26,973 nucleotides of DNA, taken from positions 1 through 26,973 of the forward strand of contig JAVYJS010000015.1 of the NCBI GenBank assembly GCA_032378655.1, given 5' to 3'. Under the pieces are notes generated by a model. It saw nothing but the letters and a program-made list of their open reading frames with translations. It was not told the DNA's origin and made no database searches. The translations under genes were made by a program, and so were the position numbers. Origin of the DNA: Arsenophonus melophagi. Its GTDB lineage: Bacteria > Pseudomonadota > Gammaproteobacteria > Enterobacterales > Enterobacteriaceae. Of the stretch, positions 7,994-17,110 are shown piece after piece. Position 1 is the first letter of the stretch. Every line of letters starts with the position of its first letter.

Positions 7994-8647
7994 TTAAAAT
8001 GTCTCTCCTCTATTTAAATGAAGCGAGACATTGTTAATCTGAGGATAACGTATCACTGGATATAATTTAGGAAAGCCATGAATACTTATTGGAAAGGCAA
8101 GATCCATATATCCCCACCGTCTAATTAAAGTTCGTGTGCTATATCTTGTGCATTCAGCGTAGCAAGGTAATTTTGCTTTATCAAGGATATTATTAAATGC
8201 ACTGAATAAATCATTAACTAAACCTCTACCTCTATATGAGTGTGTTACTGCTAGAAGCGATATATAGTAGTGATCAAATGTTTTTGGATGATGTTGCTCA
8301 AGTCCATCTATGAATGTTATAACTTTTGAATAGTGTGATCCGCAAACTGCATGTAGCTGATTATCAATGTTAGCTAATTCTTCTTTTGGTATTACTGCAA
8401 GCTCAGGTCGAAAATAGACCAAAACACCAGCATTATTCTTTGTAATAAGAATTCCACCATATTTGTTTGCAAGATTAACATAAATATGAAAAAAATCTCT
8501 TAATATATCAATAAGACTTTCCTGATCACTAACAGGAAATATTAGTTTGTGTACTGGTTCTTCTGAAAACGCTGTTGCTAGAATATTACTAGCGATTTCC
8601 AGATTTGCAGTTTTTAGATCAGTATTTTTTATGTGCTTACATTTCAT
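7994..8647 (-). CDS. GNAT-family N-acetyltransferase
   Basis: A 217-aa protein with a GNAT fold signature. The acetyl-CoA motif A lies at about 129-156, with LLAVTHSYRGRGL (131-143) carrying the R-x-x-G-x-G/A type pyrophosphate loop as R139-G-R-G-L. Motif B-like LPCYAECTRYSTRTLIRRWGYMDL follows (160-183), then a C-terminal FPKLYPVIRYP like the 'GGPxLWxMWRxP' end seen in a broad bacterial GNAT subgroup. The substrate cannot be told from sequence. The minus-strand start has TAAGGAAC about 6 nt upstream. It is flanked by long spacers and has no E. coli orthologue at this position (after nlpD-rpoS), so it may be a transferred or lineage-specific gene. Its base composition does not stand out, and an intact frame in such decayed surroundings suggests selection. 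Confidence 0.88.
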   Translation of the reverse strand: MKCKHIKNTDLKTANLEIASNILATAFSEEPVHKLIFPVSDQESLIDILRDFFHIYVNLANKYGGILITKNNAGVLVYFRPELAVIPKEELANIDNQLHAVCGSHYSKVITFIDGLEQHHPKTFDHYYISLLAVTHSYRGRGLVNDLFSAFNNILDKAKLPCYAECTRYSTRTLIRRWGYMDLAFPISIHGFPKLYPVIRYPQINNVSLHLNRGETF

Positions 8648-9524
8648 GCTTGTTCCTTACAGTTAAATAACATACTTTCATGGTTTAATAAAGCTTATTA
8701 ATAATTCTTGGAATAGATTAGTAATCTGATATTCATACTTATTCAAATCAAGCTCCAATATGGATTTGTGTAAACTACTTAAATATATTGATACTAACTT
8801 TATGATTTTTAAAAAGAACTGTATGAACAGAGAATACAACATCATGCCTATATGACCGCATCACTTACTTGTATCATTCAGTCATACCAGGTAATAACAA
8901 TACCTTCATTATATCAAGGTATTGCTTAAAGAACAAAGATTACAAAGTAGCCAAAGTAGAGTACAGTGATAGCACAGTTTAGAGAAAGGTGATTCTTATT
9001 CTAAATTTTAGATATTGATATCAGTATGAATTCGTATGAATCAGGATTACCAAAAGTCCTTGTATGTTGATGAATTAAAGACTTGCTTAAAGAAATAGAT
9101 TAATGAATCTATACAACTGTTTTAGATTATTGAAGAGCGGTGATCTGAGAGCTTATCGATTTTGATAAGCTTTATTAATTGCGTTAGTATTTTACTAAAA
9201 ACTTTCCATGCATTTAATTCCATGCTTCTGCATGCATAAAATTCCTCAATAAAAATCTATTGAACTGTTTTAGCTACAGTTTAAAAATAAACATCTAATG
9301 TACTAAATAATGAGTAGTATCCCACTATATCGGCCATAGATTATAGCAAATATTTTACCTTGTGCTATACAGCACACAGAATGAATAATAATGAACCGTT
9401 AATGAATGCTATTAAACAATGATATACTCAACTACTATAGCAAGATAGGTTTTTCACAAGATAAGTGTAAAGTCAGGAGCATAAAATTATTTTATTCGTT
9501 ATTTTAAGCGATAAAATATTACAA
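8648..9524. other. gene-poor spacer between the acetyltransferase gene and lysC
   Basis: About 880 bp with no convincing open frame. It has small hairpins at 8898-8924 (9-bp arms, caatacctt / aaggtattg) and 9150-9171 (8-bp arms, agcttatc / gataagct), and a 10-bp tandem repeat gtatgaattc near 9024-9042. The acetyltransferase promoter (minus strand) must lie at its left end. Confidence 0.55.
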
Positions 9525-10904
9525 TTATATAAAAAATTTTTTATGCAATATTTGAATAATAGCTTCTGCTTCTTTATCGGCTACCAGTAAACAAATATTA
9601 TGACTACTAGCACCATAACAAATCATACGAATCTTATAAGTGGCTAACGCATTAAAAATTTTCTTTCCTAAATCATTTATTTTCAATAGGCTATTGCCTA
9701 TAATTGCAACTAAGGCCAATCCTTCCTCAATATCTACATGGCATAATTTAGCTAATTCTGTTATTAAAGGCTCCGTTAATAAATTACCATTTGTGTTGGT
9801 AGAGCTAGCAGTATTTAGGGTTAAAGCGATCCTAACTTCAGATCTAGTAATAAGATCAACAGAAATACAATGTTGTGATAATAACAACAATACCTCAGCA
9901 AGAAACCTATTCGCATATAGCATTTTAAGACTATGCAAAGTAATGAGTATCTGTTTGCGTCGTAGAGTTAATGCTCGGAATTGCGGTGGTTTTTCATTAT
10001 TAGTACAAATATGGGTACCACCTTCTTCTGGCATTTGGCTTGATCCAACAAATATAGATATACCTGCTCGAATAGCAGGTAACAATGTTGCAGGATGTAA
10101 GATTTTTGCACCGAATGAAGCCATTTCGGCTGCTTCATTAAAAGTGATGGATCGAATCGATTTAGCATTATCAACAATACGAGGATCAGCCGTATAAATA
10201 CCAGCTACATCTGTCCAAATATCAACCTGTGAAAAAGATAACGCTTCTGCGATTAGTGCAGCAGAGTAATCACTACCCCCTCGCCCTAATGTTGTTGTTC
10301 GACCCGCTGCATCTTGGCCAATAAAACCTTGAGTTACAATAAGGTTTTCTTGTAGTTTAGGTTGTAAATATTTAGCTGCTAGTCGTTTTAATTGTTGCTG
10401 ATTAGGTTCAGCCTGGCCAAATTTATCATTGGTCTTCATAATATTACGTACATCAAACCAATATGTTTTTACTCCACATTGCTGTAGAATTTCAGCAAAT
10501 AGATAGCTTGACATTAGTTCACCATGGCTGACAATTTCATCAATCTCTAGTAAAGTGAAAAATTTTTGTGTTGTAACTTCGGATAAAATAGTCAGCCTTT
10601 CTAATAAGAAGTCAATGGTTGACTGAATATTATAGGGTTTGTCTAAACGATTGATTATCGTATATTGTAGCTGACTAATTTGCTTTAGAATCGCTGCACG
10701 TTTATGTTTATTAAACACCTTAGTTAGGTTCAGTAGTAGATTAGTAATACCAGACGACGCAGAAAGCACAACAATGCGAACATTTTTATTTTTAATAACG
10801 ATATTAGCACTTTTGTACATGGCTTCGAAATTGGCAACGCTTGTGCCACCAAACTTGGCAACTACAAATTTTTTATTTGTGCAGATGCTAGATACTGAGT
10901 GCAT
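9525..10904 (-). CDS. lysC: aspartokinase III (lysine branch)
   Basis: LysC phosphorylates L-aspartate, the first step towards lysine, diaminopimelate, threonine and methionine. The 459-aa product matches E. coli LysC (449 aa) throughout. The kinase domain has K17-FGGTS, SHGELM (126-131), TQGFIG and GRTTTLGRGGSDYSA (201-215); two ACT domains follow (about 320-459). Several lysine-pocket or feedback positions differ from E. coli: Ser321, Gly323 and Thr344 correspond to Ala331, Arg333 and Arg354 here, while Met328, Phe334, Leu335 and Ser355 are kept. That suggests weak lysine inhibition. Start ATG has AGGA upstream on the minus strand. It is divergent from pgi across 277 bp, as in E. coli. I saw no convincing lysine riboswitch in that gap. 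Alternative assignments (ThrA, MetL) are excluded by the missing dehydrogenase domain. Confidence 0.97.
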   Translation of the reverse strand: MHSVSSICTNKKFVVAKFGGTSVANFEAMYKSANIVIKNKNVRIVVLSASSGITNLLLNLTKVFNKHKRAAILKQISQLQYTIINRLDKPYNIQSTIDFLLERLTILSEVTTQKFFTLLEIDEIVSHGELMSSYLFAEILQQCGVKTYWFDVRNIMKTNDKFGQAEPNQQQLKRLAAKYLQPKLQENLIVTQGFIGQDAAGRTTTLGRGGSDYSAALIAEALSFSQVDIWTDVAGIYTADPRIVDNAKSIRSITFNEAAEMASFGAKILHPATLLPAIRAGISIFVGSSQMPEEGGTHICTNNEKPPQFRALTLRRKQILITLHSLKMLYANRFLAEVLLLLSQHCISVDLITRSEVRIALTLNTASSTNTNGNLLTEPLITELAKLCHVDIEEGLALVAIIGNSLLKINDLGKKIFNALATYKIRMICYGASSHNICLLVADKEAEAIIQILHKKFFI

Positions 10905-11181
10905 GATGCTATTCCTATACCTTTCAATAGCGAAAATGAATTTACCTTTATCGAGTTATTATCTGAAGGTCAATGTATTTTTAGAAAAAATGATTTTTAT
11001 TTTTGATACAAGATAACCAATATTATTAATTCGATTTATTGTTGTCGACATAATTAAGTAAATCAGTATAAGAGATTATAAGCAGTTAATGGACTCCACG
11101 AATGAGTTAATATCCGATCGTTGGAAGTTATAAATCTGCTTTTAAGAACCGTTTGATCTAAAGAAGATAAGGAATATTTCA

Positions 11182-12831
11182 ATGAAAAATATTAATCCAA
11201 GTTTAACAGAAGCATGGCAAGAATTAGAGCAACATTACCAAGATATAAAAAATATTCATCTTCGTGATCTTTTTTCTAATGATGCTGACCGCTTTGATAA
11301 ATATTCACTTATTTTTAATAACCAAATCTTGGTCGATTTTTCTAAAAATCGAATCACTGATGACACAATGCGTAAATTACTTAATTTAGCAAGAGAAACC
11401 AAGTTAAGCTGTGCAATTAACAGCATGTTTTCTGCAGAGAAAATTAATAGAACTGAAGATAGAGCTGTCCTACATATTGCTTTACGTAATCGTAGCAATA
11501 GGTCAATAAAGTTTGATGGTATCGATATTATGCCACAAGTTAATGCTGTGTTAGATAAAATGCATTGCTTCAGTGATCGTGTCATTAATGGCGAGTGGAA
11601 AGGTTATACTGGCAAAGAAATAACAGATGTCGTCAATATTGGTATTGGCGGCTCAGATCTTGGCCCATGTATGGTCACAGAAGCGCTCAGACCTTACAAA
11701 AATCATTTAAATATGCATTTTGTGTCCAATGTTGATGGCAGCCATATCGCCGAAACTTTGCAAAAAGTTAACCCTGAAAGAACACTATTTTTAATCGCCT
11801 CCAAAACGTTTACTACTCAAGAGACAATGACTAATGCACTGACTGCTCGAAAATGGTTTTTAGATATCGCCAAGGATACGACTCAAATCTCAAAACATTT
11901 TGTTGCTTTATCAACAAATAAACAAGAGGTTGCTGCATTTGGTATTGACATGCACAATATGTTTGAATTTTGGGATTGGGTTGGCGGTCGTTATGCATTG
12001 TGGTCTGCCATTGGCCTTTCTATTGTTCTGTCCATTGGATTTCATAATTTTGAGAAACTACTCAGTGGCGCTCATGCAATGGATTGCCATTTTTCTATGG
12101 CAACTTTTAAGAATAATATTCCTGTAATATTAGCGTTAATTGGTATTTGGTATAATAATTTTTTTTCTACTGAAACTGAGGCTATTTTACCTTATGATCA
12201 ATACTTTCATAGGTTTGTAGCTTATGTTCAACAGGTTAATATGGAATCCAATGGTAAAGATGTTGATCGTAATGGAAAAAAAGTGAGTTATCAAACTGGG
12301 CCTATTATTTGGGGTGAAGCAGGAACTAATGGTCAACATGCGTTTTATCAGTTAATCCATCAAGGCACGAAACTTATTCCGTGTGATTTTATTGCTCCTG
12401 TTCTGAGTCATAATCCGTTAAGTGATCATCACCTTAAATTGATGTCTAATTTTTTTGCTCAAACAGAAGCATTAGCATTTGGCAAAAATCTTCTTGAAAC
12501 GGAAGCAGAATTTAAAGTATCCGTCCATGATTCGGATACAGTGGCGTCTATTGCACTTTATAAAATCTTCCAAGGTAATCGTCCTAGTAACTCTATCCTG
12601 ATTAATCAAATTACACCTTATACTTTAGGTGCTTTGATTGCGATGTATGAGCACAAGATTTTTGTACAAGGCGCTATATTAAATATTTTTAGTTTTGATC
12701 AATGGGGGGTAGAAATAGGAAAGAAATTAGCCGATCGTATTCTACCTGAACTAACAACACAGACTAAAATTAATAGTCATGATACTTCTACTAATGGATT
12801 AATTAATTGTTTTAAAGCGTGGCGCTCATAA
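11182..12831 (+). CDS. pgi: glucose-6-phosphate isomerase
   Basis: Pgi interconverts glucose 6-phosphate and fructose 6-phosphate in the cytosol, linking glycolysis with sugar-nucleotide and pentose-phosphate routes. The 549-aa length equals that of E. coli Pgi. Catalytic residues E355, H386 and K514 fall at the E. coli positions. The PGI signatures are clear: NIGIGGSDLGP (152-162), SKTFTTQET (207-215), GEAGTNGQHAFYQLIHQGT (378-396) and DQWGVEIGKKLA (506-517). AAGGA (11168-11172) precedes the ATG. The gene lies divergently next to lysC, a conserved enterobacterial arrangement; the yjbEFGH/psiE genes downstream in E. coli are gone. No sign of decay. Confidence 0.98.
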   Translation: MKNINPSLTEAWQELEQHYQDIKNIHLRDLFSNDADRFDKYSLIFNNQILVDFSKNRITDDTMRKLLNLARETKLSCAINSMFSAEKINRTEDRAVLHIALRNRSNRSIKFDGIDIMPQVNAVLDKMHCFSDRVINGEWKGYTGKEITDVVNIGIGGSDLGPCMVTEALRPYKNHLNMHFVSNVDGSHIAETLQKVNPERTLFLIASKTFTTQETMTNALTARKWFLDIAKDTTQISKHFVALSTNKQEVAAFGIDMHNMFEFWDWVGGRYALWSAIGLSIVLSIGFHNFEKLLSGAHAMDCHFSMATFKNNIPVILALIGIWYNNFFSTETEAILPYDQYFHRFVAYVQQVNMESNGKDVDRNGKKVSYQTGPIIWGEAGTNGQHAFYQLIHQGTKLIPCDFIAPVLSHNPLSDHHLKLMSNFFAQTEALAFGKNLLETEAEFKVSVHDSDTVASIALYKIFQGNRPSNSILINQITPYTLGALIAMYEHKIFVQGAILNIFSFDQWGVEIGKKLADRILPELTTQTKINSHDTSTNGLINCFKAWRS

Positions 12832-13331
12832 CTTTTACTAAAGATTTTAACAACAATCTTTGTATCTGATAAATCTCATTCTAGATAAAAACTTTTTGGT
12901 AAGATATATTACCATGAGTCATGGATTTAGAGTTAAAATAGCGTATATCTAAATTAATCAATCCTATAAATTCATTCATTGGTTTATTGTGCCAGAAATA
13001 AACGTATTTGATTTAAAATATCAGCGAATTATGTTTGATAACTCTATGCGTTGAGTGCTATTTATCAGCGTTTGATAATAAAACTTATCACGACACTTTA
13101 GAACGGATTAAATCGTTAGAATTAATAGACTCGATATTTATACAATATCTTTACTAAGATCGTGAGATATTCGTTAAAGACAATCATATGATCATCAATA
13201 TTTTCTACATATTTATATATGGTTATGTTGACGGACTTTCCTAAAGAGGAAAGATAACAACTATTAACGTAAGTCAATGAATGTATATAAAGAATAATTA
13301 TTTGTAATGCGCTTATTATGTATACTCTAGT

Positions 13332-13350
13332 CTACTCTAGACTAGAGTAG
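13332..13350. repeat. palindrome, 9-bp arms, 1-nt centre
   Basis: ctactctag, a, ctagagtag. A preceding direct repeat of tctag (13326-13330) allows alternative foldings. It lies 60 nt before ubiA. Confidence 0.75.
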
Positions 13351-13389
13351 TGGTCATGCACTGAACGTTTTGCTAAAAAGCAGATAAAA

Positions 13390-13405
13390 GATAAAGATCT
13401 TTATC
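13390..13405. repeat. 16-nt palindrome at the ubiA translation start
   Basis: gataaagatctttatc is fully self-complementary and ends 4 nt before the ubiA ATG. It covers the place where a Shine-Dalgarno should be; no strong one is visible. Confidence 0.7.
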
Positions 13406-13409
13406 CAAG

Positions 13410-14282
13410 ATGAAAAGAAAAACAAAATTACAATTAAATAAATATAGGGCTTATTTTCGCTTAATGCGCATTGATAAACCAATAGGTATTTTGCTATTAA
13501 TATGGCCAACTTATTGGGGATTATGGTTAGCGAGCCGAGGATTTCCAGATTTTTTTATTTTTTTAGTGTTTACTATCGGAGCCTTTTTGATACGTACTGC
13601 AGGTTGTGTTATCAATGATCTTGTGGATAGAAAATTTGATTTTTATGTTTCTAGAACCCGAGAGCGTCCTTTGGTAACAGGTGATATAACAGAAAAAGAA
13701 GCTAAGAGACTATTTGTCTCATTGTTCATTATTGCATTTATCTTAGCGTTGAGTTTAAATCAGATGACAATTTATTTATCAGTTATTGGATTGATATTAA
13801 CTTTGATTTATCCGTTTATCAAACGATTTAGTCATTTTCCACAGGTTGTTCTCGGCACTGCGTTTGGTTGGACCATTCCCATGGCGTATGCAGCAATTAT
13901 TGAATCCTTGCCATTAGAATGTTGGTTATTGTTTTTGGTAAATATCATTTGGTCTGTTATTTATGACACCCAATATGCTATGGTTGATCGCAGTGATGAT
14001 ATCAAAATTGGTATTAAATCAACTGCAATTATTTTTGCTCGTTTTGATAAATTAATTATTTGTATTTTACAATTCACTTTACTTATGATCCTATTTTATA
14101 TAGGACATCTACTAGATTTGAATTGGTCTTATTTTACCAGTTTAATACTGGTATTAGGCTTATTTATTCATCAACAAAAACTTATTGCTAACCGTAAACC
14201 AGTATTATGTTTTAAAGCATTTAAGTATAACAACTATGTTGGATTAGTGTTATTTATTGGTATTTTATTAAATTTTCTTTAA
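13410..14282 (+). CDS. ubiA: 4-hydroxybenzoate octaprenyltransferase
   Basis: UbiA is an inner-membrane prenyltransferase that joins the octaprenyl chain to 4-hydroxybenzoate in ubiquinone synthesis. The product has 290 aa, the same as E. coli UbiA, with several hydrophobic membrane helices. Both Asp-rich motifs that bind Mg-prenyl diphosphate are present: NDLVDRKFD (69-77) and DTQYAMVDRSDD (186-197). FRLMRIDKPIG near the N-terminus and QKLIANR...YNNYVGLVLF near the C-terminus are conserved. The MEP-pathway genes ispD and ispF in this window feed the same prenyl supply. E. coli ubiC and plsB are not found next to it. The Shine-Dalgarno is poor and a palindrome overlaps the leader. Confidence 0.97.
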   Translation: MKRKTKLQLNKYRAYFRLMRIDKPIGILLLIWPTYWGLWLASRGFPDFFIFLVFTIGAFLIRTAGCVINDLVDRKFDFYVSRTRERPLVTGDITEKEAKRLFVSLFIIAFILALSLNQMTIYLSVIGLILTLIYPFIKRFSHFPQVVLGTAFGWTIPMAYAAIIESLPLECWLLFLVNIIWSVIYDTQYAMVDRSDDIKIGIKSTAIIFARFDKLIICILQFTLLMILFYIGHLLDLNWSYFTSLILVLGLFIHQQKLIANRKPVLCFKAFKYNNYVGLVLFIGILLNFL

Positions 14283-14288
14283 ATATAT

Positions 14289-14320
14289 TCTCTAATTATA
14301 TTAGAGATCATCTTTTTCTA
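14289..14320 (+). terminator. probable terminator after ubiA
   Basis: tctctaat, tat, attagaga (8-bp stem at 14289-14307) followed within 5 nt by ctttttct. It begins 7 nt after the ubiA stop codon, where a terminator is expected. Confidence 0.55.
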
Positions 14321-14512
14321 GGAAACATTGCTAGTGATTAGCATGAAGTATTTGCGATTTAAAATACATTTTTTGCGTTACTATATTGATATATAGATGA
14401 TTTATTTCAGCAATAACTTGGACTGATCAGTAACGTACTTAACTGCTTTAATTGTTAAGTAACTATTAAAAGATATTAACTTAGCAAGGTAGAAATTTCC
14501 TAAAGTCATTAT

Positions 14513-14532
14513 ATCTTACACGATTGTAAGAT
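14513..14532. repeat. inverted repeat, 8-bp arms
   Basis: atcttaca, cgat, tgtaagat. A short but perfect tetraloop hairpin. Confidence 0.6.
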
Positions 14533-15110
14533 GGACTTGTATATACTTTTATTAAAGTAATTATTTTATTAAAAAGAATTTTAGTTGCATTATTAGTTAT
14601 TTATTTTTATATATTGAAAGTAAGTAGATATTTTTCAAAAAATTATTTTATAGTTTTATCTATGTTAAAAATGTTTTTTCAAAAAAAAGTTTTATATAAT
14701 ACTAGACATTTAATATATAAAATATAGAGCTTAAATAAGCTTTGCTCTATTTTGTAGAAAGAATATAGAAAAGTACACAGTATTTAACAACGGTATGAGA
14801 TAACTAAAAACTATTTTTGTTGATTAATTATATAAAAATTGTTTTCATCGTTTAATTATTATTTTCTATAAAATTTCCATAACTGTTATAAATTAACATA
14901 ATTTAGATATGTTTTAGATGATTAACATAATAGTAAATAATATAGCTATTAGTTGATTCAATTTTATAAATCATTCCTTGTCCTCAAGGCATTCTTGACC
15001 ATAATAAATAGTTGGTATATTAGCTTAAGGTGTAGGAATTCTAATTAGGTCAAGTAAATCATAAGCGCTTTTGCATCAAAAGCTTTAATAGCATAGGATT
15101 CAGCTGCAAT

Positions 15111-15164
15111 AAGGCACCATGTACTGCTCTTATCTTACAAGATAAGAGCAGTACATGGTGCCTT
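15111..15164. repeat. perfect inverted repeat, 26-bp arms, 2-nt spacer
   Basis: Arms 15111-15136 and 15139-15164 (outer aaggcaccatgtac / gtacatggtgcctt) are exact reverse complements around ac. It is GC-richer than the flanks, with no T-tract and no gene within 800 bp. Confidence 0.93.
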
Positions 15165-15484
15165 GACATATTGTTAGCTTTAAAAGTATTGCATAATTTT
15201 GTTTTATCATGATTTGATCACTACAATATAAGATATTATACTTTAGTGATATCTACTGCATGTATAATGCCAGATATTGTCCTTTCCTTTTCTCTTTTTC
15301 TAAAAAAGTCTATACTATATTTTATAGAGATCATTCAACAATTAATTATAACTAGATCATAAAATTTATATATATTATTCTATTTTTTATAGTGTATCAC
15401 ATTATTATATAACCAATAAAAAAAAGTTTTACTTACATGTACTGCATAAAGATATGGATTAATAATAGAATTTTTTATAAAAAC

Positions 15485-15519
15485 ATACCTATATTATTCA
15501 GATGAATAAATATAGGTAT
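15485..15519. repeat. inverted repeat, 16-bp arms with one bulge
   Basis: atacctatattattca pairs with tgaataaatataggtat, with one extra A in the right arm and loop ga. Confidence 0.8.
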
Positions 15520-15669
15520 TGTAAATCTATTATTTTCATACTATAATTCATGATTGAAAAATGTTATTCCATACGAATATAATGTTTAAATTTAGTAAGA
15601 ATAAAATGAAAGTATGAATTTTTATTAAAATTCTTTTATAGAAACATGGTTAGAATGTATTGGCTAACT

Positions 15670-15694
15670 ATTTATGGCATTCATTTATGGCATT
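15670..15694 (+). repeat. 13-bp tandem duplication
   Basis: atttatggcattc is followed at once by atttatggcatt, a direct head-to-tail duplication with a 13-bp period. Confidence 0.8.
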
Positions 15695-15932
15695 GATAGT
15701 TTTAATATATTTGAAATAAAAGAAAAGTGATTAAAATCTATATAGTAGCCATCCAGCCTAAGACGTTATTTTACTTGTAATTAATAGGTCTTCAAAGTGC
15801 TTAAAAGCAAGCTTTAATATCTTCAAAAGATCAAGGCTTAGATAATTATCTATTTTTAGCAATTGTTGCACTGCTTTAACATTGATTTCAAAACGGATCT
15901 TGATTAATCAGCGACGATATAGATACTTAGGT

Positions 15933-15947
15933 GTCTATAATATAGAC
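15933..15947. repeat. inverted repeat, 7-bp arms
   Basis: gtctata, a, tatagac. First of three hairpins in a row within about 100 bp. Confidence 0.6.
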
Positions 15948-15948
15948 T

Positions 15949-15976
15949 GATACCCTCTTTATACAAAGAGGGTATC
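15949..15976. repeat. perfect inverted repeat, 12-bp arms, 4-nt loop
   Basis: gataccctcttt, atac, aaagagggtatc. Second of the triple cluster; it begins 2 nt after the first. Confidence 0.88.
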
Positions 15977-15984
15977 TCTAAAAT

Positions 15985-16035
15985 AGACCCTCATCTCCTG
16001 TAAAGCTCCAAGAGTTTTACAGGAGATGAGGGTCT
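15985..16035. repeat. perfect inverted repeat, 20-bp arms
   Basis: Arms 15985-16004 and 16016-16035 (outer agaccctcatctcc / ggagatgagggtct) flank gctccaagagt, in which ctc/gag can pair further, leaving a tiny caa loop. Third of the cluster. Confidence 0.92.
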
Positions 16036-16305
16036 GGTCATATCATTGGAATGATCTTGTGTTTTCTGTTTACATGGGCGATTGTAATATAAACAGTTAA
16101 GTAATAGGTGATATTGCATTTTTTAGGTTTTTATGGGATAAAACGACCTATAAAGTAAAATGTATTATCAGTTCATAAAATAATGATCAAAACACATTCT
16201 TTTCAAGAAGTATGTTTTTAATTAAAATCAAAACATTATAAAACTGTTTTAATAGTCATTACTTTTTTAATATTATTAACTTTTTTATTCAATGATTCCA
16301 TATCT

Positions 16306-16343
16306 TTACCGCTTTCTTTTTCTGCTAGAAAAGAAAGCGGTAA
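16306..16343. repeat. perfect inverted repeat, 15-bp arms, 8-nt loop
   Basis: Arms 16306-16320 and 16329-16343 (ttaccgctttctttt / aaaagaaagcggtaa) flank tctgctag. Confidence 0.9.
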
Positions 16344-16372
16344 GGCAAATTATTTAAAGTATCCACTACATA

Positions 16373-16399
16373 GTTTATTACTATTATATAGTAATAAAC
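16373..16399. repeat. perfect inverted repeat, 12-bp arms, 3-nt loop
   Basis: gtttattactat, tat, atagtaataaac. AT-only except at the ends and centre, so weaker than its neighbours. Confidence 0.75.
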
Positions 16400-16505
16400 A
16401 TAACTATTCATAGGATTAAATTAATTAATCAGGTATTGCCTTGCTTACATTACAGTAAAATGTGAAGAAAATAACTATGGTTAAAGCAGCAACATAGTGA
16501 TCAAC

Positions 16506-16548
16506 TTCAAGCTAAGTGGTAATCAATAAGATTACCACTTAGCTTGAA
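16506..16548. repeat. perfect inverted repeat, 19-bp arms, 5-nt loop
   Basis: Arms 16506-16524 and 16530-16548 (ttcaagctaagtgg... / ...ccacttagcttgaa) flank aataa. Confidence 0.92.
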
Positions 16549-16816
16549 CAACCAGTTGTACGTAATCAATTTGTCTGCATTTTAGTAAGTAAAAGGCAGC
16601 GTCCCCCTTTGCGATAATAATCAATATATTCTGTTAGATTTACTTCTTCTTTATAGCTACGCAAGTATATAGCTTATACATTTATACCTTTAAATCACAT
16701 GTACCTCTGTCTTTTCATTATTTCAGACATGTAATGAGTATTATTTATTTCTTCTAAATCTGACTCTATAAAACCGTATCAACGATTTCAAATGACTGCC
16801 TGAAGTTTATGTTATG

Positions 16817-16872
16817 GATCATGATGTTAGAGATCTTCACTTGCAGTAGTGAAGATCTCTAACATCATGATC
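16817..16872. repeat. perfect inverted repeat, 25-bp arms, 6-nt loop
   Basis: Arms 16817-16841 and 16848-16872 (outer gatcatgatgttag / ctaacatcatgatc) flank tgcagt. GATC sites occur at both outer ends and within each arm. Confidence 0.93.
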
Positions 16873-16990
16873 AGGGCATTCTAGATGTAGTCATGGTATC
16901 CTGATTTTCATGTATCTCTTACAATAGAAGACAATATAGCTTATACATAAGAGGAGTTTTAGCGCTTGGTGTAGCACAATTTATCAGCTG

Positions 16991-17030
16991 AAAATTAATT
17001 ATCATAATTGTTATTATGATAATTAATTTT
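16991..17030. repeat. perfect inverted repeat, 18-bp arms, upstream of exporter gene
   Basis: Arms 16991-17008 and 17013-17030 (aaaattaattatcataat and its complement) flank tgtt. It ends 80 nt before the exporter ATG. Being almost all A/T it could open easily; it could also be an operator, but no regulator is present in this window. Confidence 0.85.
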
Positions 17031-17110
17031 AAATATATTCTGATATATACTGTTTTAAAAATGAAATGCAATTAAAAAAAGATTAATGATAGTTAAACAA
17101 GGGATCTGAA

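Larger units (their letters stand above)
12832..13409. other. spacer between pgi and ubiA
   Basis: A 578-bp stretch with no open frame I would defend. In E. coli ubiC precedes ubiA; I saw only a few codons near 13299-13325 that vaguely resemble the UbiC C-terminus, too short to call. It contains a 7-bp hairpin (ctttcct aaag aggaaag, near 13236-13253), a 9-bp-arm near-palindrome at 13332-13350, and a 16-nt palindrome at the ubiA start. Confidence 0.55.
14283..17110. other. 2.8-kb spacer packed with inverted repeats
   Basis: No open frame on either strand that I would call a gene. From 14289 to 17030 there are at least ten inverted repeats with arms of 8-26 bp, listed separately. Smaller ones not listed are at 14436-14461 (8-bp arms) and 14724-14750 (7-bp arms). 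A 13-bp tandem duplication occurs at 15670-15694. The exporter promoter probably lies at the right end, but no convincing -35/-10 pair was seen. Confidence 0.65.

Noticed and set aside
9640..10197. 185-codon plus-strand frame inside lysC
   Set aside because: It is the antisense shadow of lysC, whose whole product matches aspartokinase III.
10905..11181. Search for a lysine riboswitch in the lysC-pgi gap
   Set aside because: The 277-bp gap on the lysC side shows no recognisable conserved L-box core or terminator; AT-rich sequence only.
13299..13325. Possible end of ubiC before ubiA
   Set aside because: Only about ten codons, with few identities to the UbiC C-terminus and a stop inside; position alone is not enough.
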